Below, piece after piece: positions 57,061 through 64,000 of a stretch of DNA of 64,000 nucleotides. Below the pieces are notes generated by a model that saw only the letters and a list, made by a program, of their open reading frames with translations, was not told the origin of the DNA and ran no database searches. The DNA comes from Bromus sterilis (lineage: Eukaryota; Streptophyta; Magnoliopsida; Poales; Poaceae). The stretch covers positions 130,118,501 through 130,182,500 of the forward strand of contig OX465596.1 of the NCBI GenBank assembly GCA_950022295.1, in the 5' to 3' direction. The position numbers were made by a program, and so were the translations under genes. Numbering within the stretch: position 1 is the first letter of the stretch; every line of letters begins with the position of its first letter.

Positions 57061-58026
57061 CCCACGAGAGATGCTATCCCCTAAAACTCGGGGACTCGAG
57101 CACAAGAACTCCCCCCAGAGGACGCTATCTTCACCCACACGACCTCTACATCCGAGCACGCGGGAGCCCGAGGACCATCACCTCCCGAAGGACCGTTCGC
57201 GCAGTCTGAAGCTTAAAAAATAAAACGCTCACGCAAAAACACCCGGCCAAGCCCATCTGCCGAAAGCAAGGCTCGAAAAACATGGCAACAATCAGATAGA
57301 GCACCAAGTACTCTGAAGAAAAACTTTGGAGGAAGCACAGGACACAAGACTCATTTAGTCTTCACCCGATCGCCAATGATCACCTAAAGACTCGGGGGCT
57401 ACTCCCATCGGGAGCGCTGCCGCGCACCCGATAAAAGGACAGAAATCAACAGAAGAACGACAAGGGAAACAAATCTAAAGCCTACACTTGACTCTGCAAT
57501 TCAAACGTAGCCTCGGAGGCTACTCCCATTGGGAGCGCTGTCGCGCACCCGATAGAACCCACATTGCAAAGTTCGGGCGAACTCGAACACAGCTCTCGAT
57601 CGCCAAGGACTCGAACACAGCTTCAGATCAGGACTCAAACACAGTTCTCGGCCGAGCAAAATCCCAAAGATAAAATTCTGTTGCAAAAGACTCAAGCACA
57701 GTTTACATCACAGGAGTCATTTTCAATACAAAAGGACTCAACCACATTTGGATAGAAGGCAGCTCCTGTTACAAGAGGGAATCACCCAAGGAATTATGAC
57801 TTCTACATATGTGCCCATGAGGGGTAACCGACTCTAGTACAAGAGCATCATCAAGGAGGAGTCGAAGCAGCAGGCTCATGATGTCAATGACATAACAAAA
57901 GGTGAAACTTGACTTATTTGCAGATCCATTGAAGGCGACGCTCCACCAGCTTCTTCTCCAGCTCCTATAGCTTCTCCTCCAGCTCCGCCCAAGCTGCCGG
58001 CGAAGATGACGCCGCTGCCTCCAGTT
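57061..58026 (+). other. Tat-D 3' spacer
   Basis: Non-coding, with two ACTCGGGGGCTACTCCCATC-type blocks followed by GCGCACCCGATA (~57385-57435 and ~57505-57555) and ACTCGAACACAG repeats. No gene. Confidence 0.6.
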
Positions 58027-58660
58027 CTACAAGGTCGCCTGCTGCGCTCGTTTAACCGGTGGTTTGACATCGAGGTCTTCTTCAGAGCCAGAGGGGGAAG
58101 CAGTTGAAGACGGCTCACCACCAGCACCAGAAGAGTCCCTGGAGGACGAAGCAGTCGAAGACACAGGCGAAGGACCCACCGACCTTGCGGAAGCGTCGCT
58201 GCTTGACTCCTGAGCTCGCGGGTCCATGCTGTTGCCGCTCGGATCAAAAGCACGGACGACAACAGTGCTCTCACCCTCAAACCAACAGCAAAGAACATCG
58301 CCATCGCGAAGACCCAAACGGCGAGAAAACGAACTCCAACCAGAGCCAAGAAAGACCAAGCGGGAACGGTCAAACTCCAAATCGACATAGGAGGGAGCTC
58401 GATCGCTCCCCTGATGATGCAGAAGCAAGCCATCCAAACCAAGATCGGCCATAACGGCAGAAAAAGAAGGGGGAAGAAGAAACGCGAGGGGCATTAAGGC
58501 CACAAACGCGCAATAAGAAATCATGCCGCCAAAAGCCCTCCGCAACAGACGTAGAAGGTGGTAGCGGAGTGCCATGTAGACCACCACGTCCAGAACGAGG
58601 AGCACGCCCACCTCTACCACGACGGACGCGACCACGGCCGGAGCCTCGCTTTGGAGCCAT
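58027..58660 (-). pseudogene. Antisense accessory gene of Tat-D, B3-like domain protein
   Basis: It starts MAPKRGSGRGRVRRGRGG at 58660 (Arg/Gly-rich), then WRHDFLLRVCGLNAPR. A frame change near 58470-58490 moves the rest into the frame ending at 58027: GLDGLLLHHQG, PSYVDLEFDRSRLVFLG, GWSSFSRRLGLRDGDVLC, VVVRAFDPSGN, acidic Ser-rich linker, EEDLDVKPPVKRA. The pattern strand-GW..F...LxLRDGD-hydrophobic strands fits a B3 fold. Tat-A has the same gene. A TATA box lies ~70 bases before the ATG. Unlike Tat-A, the Trp codon is intact here. Confidence 0.65.
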
Positions 58661-58724
58661 GGAAAGTTAGAAAAAGGGAAATAGAAGAGAAGACAGATGG
58701 AGGAAAGCAAACCAGGACAAAGCC

Positions 58725-58732
58725 AATTTATA
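58725..58732 (-). promoter_or_regulatory. TATA box of the Tat-D antisense gene
   Basis: The minus strand reads TATAAATT, 65-72 bases upstream of the antisense ATG at 58660. Its position matches the CTATAAG box in Tat-A. Confidence 0.5.
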
Positions 58733-59144
58733 GTGCAAGGAAGCCCCGACGCGGCAAAGCCAAGCGATACCCGCACTTAAAGCTATGCCGACGCTCCAGA
58801 ATCCGAGGCCAAAGATGCTCGCCCACGGGATGCGCTGTTCATACTACCATCAAATCACGCGCGTTGGAAACGCGCGCCTCGGGAACTTAACCGGCGCTGC
58901 TCGCACGCCACTGAGCTCGTTATCATGACCGGTCAAGATGAAAAGACGGTTCACTGCCAAGCATCTATGACAATAACCACACAGCGACGTGGTTATCCTG
59001 ACAGGAAAAAAAGCAGAAGACCAACCAACGTCTCGTCACAAGTCAAGCCTATCAGGAGCGCCACCGAAACCCAGAAATTTTATCAGATTTTTTTCCCCTC
59101 AAAGAAAAAACTTCTCACTCCCATCGGGAGGATCCCATCCCGAG

Positions 59145-59340
59145 AGTCCCCAGGTGCTCACTCATCTGAAGCTCAACCAGGCGCTCGAGTGATCACTCGC
59201 ACGCACTAGAGTTACAGGTGCTCCCTCACATGTGGACCCACAAGGTACTCGAGTAACCACTCGCACCCTTGAGAGTCTCGGGTGCTCCCTCACCCCTGAA
59301 AGAAACTCAAACAGCTTTCGAGTAATTACTCGCAGAAGGA
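59145..59340 (+). repeat. Tat-D minisatellite 2, about 3 units
   Basis: CTCGAGTGATCACTCGC, GAGAGTCTCGGGTGCTCCC and related units, shorter than the array in Tat-A. Confidence 0.7.
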
Positions 59341-59927
59341 TTCCTCGCCTGAGCACTCGAAACAAGCTCCGCGAGTGAGCTGAGTGAACAGTTCACTTGA
59401 TGATTTGTTCCAAGTGGGTGAAATGCTATAAGGCTCCGCGCCTCAAAAACACACCTATTCCTGGAACCACGACACACTAGGCCCAGATGCCACGCAAGAC
59501 TAGCGTGTAGGTAAGACCCCGCTGCGAAGTTCGGCTGGGCTGGGACTTGCCGAAGAGCGATTTCACTCCCAACCTTTCCATGCGCTGCGCATGAAGTATA
59601 AAGCCGGGCGGATGCGCCTTAGGCTACACAACCAGCTGGCGGCAAATGAACACTGTAAGACCTGAAGCGGCCGGACTTTTTCTATGCTCCAGTATCCCAA
59701 GCTCATGTCGAGGGACATGGGTTTGATTGGACGATCGTGGTATTTGCCACTAGAGCAATTCACCAAGGCTCGATCCGTCGACTCCTTGGGCCCTTTCTGC
59801 TTAACATCCCTCGAAACAGGTTTTGTCATGGCCACCATGCTGCCAGCGACCGCGGGTACACCGCGCATACAAGCCACGGACGTATGAAGACGAACTCGAG
59901 TCCCTGCGCGACTCTTCGAGTCCCCCA

Positions 59928-59943
59928 GGCACTCGGGGGCTAC
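59928..59943 (+). other. Polypurine-type tract before the Tat-D 3' LTR
   Basis: GGCACTCGGGGGCTAC directly precedes TGACGAGG. The same CACTCGGGGGCT phrase is the core of minisatellite 1. Confidence 0.65.
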
Positions 59944-60370
59944 TGACGAGGGGGTGACCCCACGACTCCTACTAATGGGCCTACCCAGTATCATTGAAGG
60001 CCCACGGAGCTATCTCCGGATTCACCTTGGCCCGCAAGATGGCACCGACATTGGGAGTCCTCGACTGACAAGGAAGGTGCAGGGACTTGCCGTACAAGCT
60101 AGGGTTAGTTTTCCCGTAATTGTAGATTGTTTCCCCGAGACCTGGTCTACTATATAAAGGCCAGGAGGGGGCAACGAAATGGAGAGACATCGCCTATAAC
60201 CCTAGCCCAGAGCGCATCTGCTTTGGCATCCCCTGTAACTTCCCCACAATCAATATATCGAGCAGGAAGTGTATCCTCCTGTTTGCCGACGAGCTTATCG
60301 TCCAACCTGTGTCTTCTCCAACTAGCCCAGGGTCCCTGACCATGGGACTTTCCGGGGCCTATCCTCGATA
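59944..60370 (+). repeat. Tat-D 3' LTR, 427 bp
   Basis: It starts TGACGAGGGGGTGACCCCAC and ends CCTATCCTCGATA (CA mutated to TA), then the CTTAC duplication. TATATAAA at 60151-60158. Confidence 0.95.
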
Positions 60371-60640
60371 CTTACGCTGCCAAGTCATCTGAAAGCGTGG
60401 GCCAAAAGGAAGGGGCAATAGCCGATGCAAATCTTAGGTAGGAGTTCTTTCAGATCCAAGGGGAGATGGTGACTATCATCCTTCATGAAGTATAGATGAA
60501 GGGGTGGATCTTCCACTACAACATTGCACCATCCAATGGGGAGATAGAAGCCCGCCTAACGGACTTGCGTGACACAAGGCCTTTCATGACGAAAGAAGGA
60601 TGTCGCCCATTCCCTGAGCCAGGTCACAAGTGATGACGAT
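60371..60640 (+). pseudogene. Ulp1-like gene of CACTA-1, 3' end
   Basis: Continues from 50801 after Tat-D: the short reading LTLPSHLKAWAKRKGQ, then in another frame EFFQIQGEMVTIILHEV and DLRDTRPFMTKEGCRPFPE, ending at a stop near 60634. Several stops and frame changes. It represents the C-terminal part after the Ulp1-like fold. Confidence 0.6.
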
Positions 60641-60982
60641 CGATGTGAATTTCATGCTACATTGTTTAATGCTTAGCGTTGTTAGTTCCGAACAATATTG
60701 ATGATTTGTGTTCTAAATAACTTTATCTCTATTGCATAAACACTTTTCCATCTTTGTATAAATGTATCAAGCATCATTTTGGCTATGCTACTAGTTTAAC
60801 TGAACAGTTCTTATTAAAGTTGTGTTGTGTGTATGTATCTTCCTATATGCTTAAACGATAAATGTGGTCATTGATGTCATTGTCATTCACACTCACTTGT
60901 TTGCTGCAACAGATTGTTTAAACATGATCAACATTATCAAGATGGAGTGAAGAAAACAATACCCGAAGATTAGTTTTAGGGT
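60641..60982 (+). other. 3' UTR region of the CACTA-1 gene, no further gene
   Basis: AT-rich sequence with several possible polyadenylation-like signals; nothing else recognised. Confidence 0.4.
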
Positions 60983-60991
60983 TTTCTTTTA

Positions 60992-61878
60992 GGGAAAATT
61001 ACATTTCTACCCCTAGTTATGTCCCACTCGTCTGATTTGCTCCTAGTTTCAAAAACACACCTGTTCTTCCCAAGCCACTTTGCGAATCTTATGCTTTTGC
61101 CTTTTGACCGTTTGACCGTAACTTTGAAAACTTCAGAGCAGATTCATACTAACTCGGAAAAATGCAAAGAAGATATCAAAATGTTAAGAAAGACATCACC
61201 TATATGTGCGTGTCATTTGCAATCATGAAAAAAGTGTTGGGAATTCCCCATATCAGTTCGAGCTCATATGATCTTAGCGTGAATAGAAAAATCTCAAAAA
61301 ATTCAAAAAAATTCAAAAAAAATGGAATTATTTTTTCTGGAAACAATGACAAATGTTTTGAGTTCTTACAAAGTTTCATCATGAAATAACATTCATGAAT
61401 GTCGTGGCAAAAAAGAAAAATGCAACACTCTGAAACAAAGAATTTTGGAGTGTTGAATTTTTCTTTTTTGCCATGACTTTCATGAATGTTATTTCATGAT
61501 GAAACGTTGCAAGAACTTAAAACATTTGTCAATGTTTGCCGGAAAATAATTCAGAATTTTTTTGAATTTTTTTGAATTTTTTGAGATTTTGTTATTGATG
61601 CTAAGATCATATGAGCTCGAACTGAGATGGGTAATTCCCAACACTTTTTCCATGATTGCAAATGACAAGCACATATAGGTGATGCCTTTCTTAACATTTT
61701 GATATCTTATTTTCATTTTTCCGAGTTAGTATGAATCTGCTCTGAAGTTTTCAAAGTTACGGTCAAAGGGCAAAAGCATAAGATTCGCAAAGTGGCTTGG
61801 ACAGAACAGGTGTTTTTTTGAAACTAAGGGCAAATCAGACGAGTGGGACATAACTAGGGGTAGAAATGTAATTTTCCC
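60992..61878. mobile_element. Foldback element, MULE-type TSD, 887 bp
   Basis: Nearly the whole element is a long inverted repeat: left arm GGGAAAATTACATTTCTACC, right arm ending GGTAGAAATGTAATTTTCCC, with arms of ~430 bases meeting near 61435. It is flanked by a perfect 9-base TTTCTTTTA at 60983-60991 and 61879-61887. A 9-bp duplication with long inverted arms is typical of Mutator-like foldback elements. The ORFs in the arms are low-complexity and not called. Confidence 0.88.
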
Positions 61879-61887
61879 TTTCTTTTA

Positions 61888-62070
61888 TTTCATTTGTAAT
61901 AACTTGTATTCGATACTTGTAAACAATACTCGAAAACATGTAATGCTTTCTCTAGTTCTGTAATGCTTCTATTTATGGAATAATTTCTATGATTCCATTT
62001 ATGTAATTGTTTTTGTATTTTGTTTTCTTTTTCTGTAAATTAATTTTTTTTTGTTTCTGTAATAAATATT
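61888..62070. other. T-rich spacer of CACTA-1
   Basis: AT-rich DNA between the foldback and the right subterminal repeats; nothing recognised. Confidence 0.4.
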
Positions 62071-62074
62071 TGGG

Positions 62075-62339
62075 GGCGCATCTCCTGTACAGTTAGTGGC
62101 GCATCTGCAATGCGCCACCCCTAAGGAACCTTATGGGTGGCGCATTCTGAAATGCGCCACCCATAAGGTCTTAGGGGTGGCGCATTTCAAAAAGCGCCAC
62201 CCATAAGGGTCTTAGGGGTGGCGTATCCAGAACGCGCCACCCCTAAGCCTTTATTAGTGGCTTGTCCTTAGTGGCGCATCCATAATGCGCCACTAAAGGC
62301 TAAAAAAGGGCGTAACCATAAGCCCTTTCTCTAGTAGTG
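62075..62339. repeat. CACTA-1 right subterminal repeats and TIR
   Basis: About eight GTGGCGCAT/ATGCGCCAC motifs, then TTAGTGGCTTGTCCTTAGTG and the terminal CTCTAGTAGTG. The CGA duplication follows. Confidence 0.92.
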
Positions 62340-62342
62340 CGA

Positions 62343-62640
62343 AGAGGTTAGCAAACTATGGGAAGGTGGAAGAGCCAACAATCGAATACTAGCATTACTC
62401 CGAAGAACTCATGCACTTATTATTGGTAACTCTCTATCTAATCGGGAGTTTCACAAAGAGGCGAGTACCTCGAGGAGGATTGTATGGGGGTTTAGTTATC
62501 CTTGTGCATACTCGACCCATTGTATGGGAGGGTACTCTATATATTCCAACCCTTCCAGAGGTTAGCGATCCATCTAGTAGCTAGAGTTCTCAACTTATTT
62601 TTTAGTTTTTTAAAATAAGCACGGATTGCCCAAAATACGA
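62343..62640. other. Unassigned flank of CACTA-1
   Basis: Continues the 34455-34537 target sequence. I see no recognisable gene or element; it may belong to the Athila remnant beside it. Confidence 0.3.
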
Positions 62641-63661
62641 CACCTATCACTAATAGGCTCAAGCTCTTGGCACCTTGATGTCCAAACATTACTTTAACGA
62701 ATACCTAAAAACTATTTCATTTTACTACTACACTTGTAATAGAAACATTAATTACCTACTCATACAAGACACACAACTCAGTGCAACAAGCCAACTCCCT
62801 AAACAAGATAAACATGAAGATTCAAGAGAGTTCCTAGAACAACCTAAACAACATATCTTACAAATATAAGCATGAAAACTAAAAGCTAAGCATGACATCA
62901 GCTATGAAACATGTAAAGAACACACACAAAAAGATAAGCATGCAAGCCTATGTTGTGTTCTACGGTGGAGTGGAGCATGTTTCGATCCCAAACATTGAAG
63001 GCTAGGATCCAACTTGTTATGAAGAGCAAGAAAAACTAAAACAAAGTAAAAATTAAAGAGCGAGACGCTCCAAGTTTAGCACATAACATATGAAGCGATA
63101 AAAATATAGCATGGAGATGGACGAACTAATGATTGTTGATGGAGAATCCCCAAGCATAGATGCTTGAGTCTCCTTGGATATTTTTTGGGGGAGCACAGGG
63201 GCATCCCCAAGCTTGAGCGCTTGACACTCCTGAATCTTCTTTCATCATCTTCCTTCGCATACTTGAAAAATCCCTTCATACGAAACTCATCATAAGATGA
63301 TTAGAGTGGTTAGTACACATGATAAAATAATTTATCTCCACTGGAAATAAAAATATTCTTGAAGATCTACTGTTTCTCAAGATTGCCAAAAAATTTGCAA
63401 AGAAAAAGCAAGCTTAAGGTTTGCAAAACGAAGAAAATGCAAAACGTGGCAGAATATGTAAAATGATATAAAAGTGTACCATAACATGTAGCAATGTCAT
63501 ATAAAAGTGCATGGAACAAGCAGAAATTATAGATACGTTTGGGACGTATCAGTTAGTCAAAATATGTGTAAAATAATATAAAAGTGTAGCAAAACATGTA
63601 GCAATGTCACATAAAAGAGCATGGAACAAGCAAAAATTATGGATACGTTTGGGACGTATCA
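62640..63661 (-). mobile_element. Athila-like LTR/UTR remnant
   Basis: The minus strand begins TGATACGTCCCAAACGTATC, a pooid Athila LTR start, and later carries CAAGCTTGGGGATGCCCC and AAGCATCTATGCTTGGGG, phrases common near LTRs of this group. No coding domain. Not contiguous with the remnant at 8160-9575, but the same broad family. Confidence 0.55.
63445..63661 (-). repeat. Tandem duplication of the Athila LTR start, ~110 bp x 2
   Basis: Two units end in TTTGGGACGTATCA at 63551 and 63661. They are similar to each other and to 8220-8327. Confidence 0.85.
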
Positions 63662-64000
63662 GACGTCCTTGACCTTGCATTTGGAGGCTTCTTCCTGGAG
63701 CTCAGGAGCGTCGTGCCCTAGGAGACGACAACCTTCTTGGGCTTTGGCGCACTTGTCTTGCATGTCGAACATCTTGGTGACGGAGCCGAGGTCGTTGTCG
63801 ATGGCCATCTTCTCACGCATCCTGGTGTCTCTAACACCCGTATGGACAGAAGAAATGACCACGGCATAAAAAAATCCTTGGGATCTGATTGCGTACCTCG
63901 CTGAAACACCGTATGAAGTTGGGCAGTGATTCCTCGACACCTTGGCGGACAACTCGCAGGTTGTTGATTCTGAGGGGCCGCTTGTAAGTCCCCTTGAAGT
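63662..64000 (-). pseudogene. Ty3 gag capsid remnant
   Basis: The minus strand reads RVVRQGVEESLPNFIRCFS, EVRNQIPRI, a frame change, then GVRDTRMREKMAIDNDLGS and a Cys-containing KCAKAQEG tail. The pattern (gESLxxFIRRFSEVRNxIP..., MREKL...) is that of the Retrotrans_gag capsid C-terminal half of Tat-type elements. It runs off the right edge. Confidence 0.6.

Larger units (their letters stand above)
50802..60370 (+). mobile_element. Full-length Tat-lineage Ty3 retrotransposon Tat-D
   Basis: Both LTRs (50802-51227, 59944-60370), PBS, polyprotein, minisatellites, antisense gene and purine tract are present. It is flanked by CTTAC at 50797-50801 and 60371-60375. By eye the LTRs differ by about 14 substitutions and one 1-bp indel over ~426 bases (about 3%), so it is the youngest large insertion. 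It lies inside the Ulp1-like gene of CACTA-1. The polyprotein has two stops and a pair of indels. Confidence 0.95.
34538..62339 (+). mobile_element. Complete CACTA (Caspar-like) transposon CACTA-1, 27.8 kb with insertions
   Basis: It starts CACTACTAGAGAAAAGCC and ends GCCCTTTCTCTAGTAGTG, with a CGA target duplication at 34535-34537 and 62340-62342. Contents in order: subterminal repeats, TNP2 pseudogene, internal repeats, three TNPA modules, Ulp1-like gene, foldback insertion, right subterminal repeats. Nested inside are a 548-bp CACTA derivative and full-length Tat-D. Without those and the foldback it would be about 16.8 kb. All genes are broken, so it is not autonomous now. Confidence 0.9.

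Noticed and set aside
61019..61716. Small Lys/Phe-rich ORFs around 61100-61700
   Set aside because: Mirror translations of the foldback arms; low complexity.
62675..62869. ORF of 64 codons
   Set aside because: AT-rich remnant with no domain, codon pattern or partner.

Overview
The window is plant nuclear DNA, most likely from a pooid grass (wheat/barley/oat relatives). The grounds are Caspar-like CACTA transposons with GTGGCGCAT-type subterminal repeats, Athila remnants with the familiar Triticeae-style leader, giant-LTR Ty3 elements and Tat-lineage Ty3 elements. The species cannot be fixed from the sequence. I see no convincing host gene: essentially everything is nested transposable elements, and nearly every coding region is broken.

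Layout, left to right. (1) 1-6354, minus: end of a chromovirus-type Ty3 element (RT start, protease, zinc knuckle, gag, initiator-Met PBS) and its 4.05 kb LTR. (2) 6355-~8160: fragment of a related giant LTR, plus strand. (3) ~8160-9575, minus: Athila-like remnant. (4) ~9580-17163, plus: CACTA-B, with a TNP2 that has lost its core and a TNPA/Ulp1-like gene. (5) 17164-25305, plus: Tat-A, 5'-truncated and fused in frame to CACTA-B. (6) 25306-34454, minus: Tat-C, 3'-truncated, split by a 4.28 kb solo LTR (29313-33589, TSD GTTTC). (7) 34538-62339: a complete CACTA (CACTA-1, TSD CGA) of 27.8 kb. It holds a TNP2 pseudogene, a triplicated ~3.03 kb TNPA module, an Ulp1-like gene, a 548-bp CACTA derivative (48812-49359, TSD GGA), a full-length Tat element (Tat-D, 50802-60370, TSD CTTAC) and an 887-bp foldback with a 9-bp TSD (60992-61878). 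(8) 62343-64000: unassigned DNA, Athila remnant, gag remnant.

How the parts work together. In CACTA elements TNP2 is the transposase, and TNPA-type proteins bind the subterminal repeats. Both CACTAs here order TNP2, then internal subterminal-type repeats, then TNPA joined to an Ulp1-like domain. Upstream of each transposase gene in both CACTAs lies the same compact fold: an outer stem, an inner stem with a TTGATT loop and a 3' bulge, followed by a second conserved box. Stem bases change in compensating fashion. This is the strongest candidate for an undescribed element. The Tat elements carry, besides protease-RT-RNase H-integrase, an antisense gene near the 3' LTR with its own TATA box; its product looks like a B3 DNA-binding domain. 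Copies C and D also appear to lack the gag capsid core and to start translation inside the LTR.
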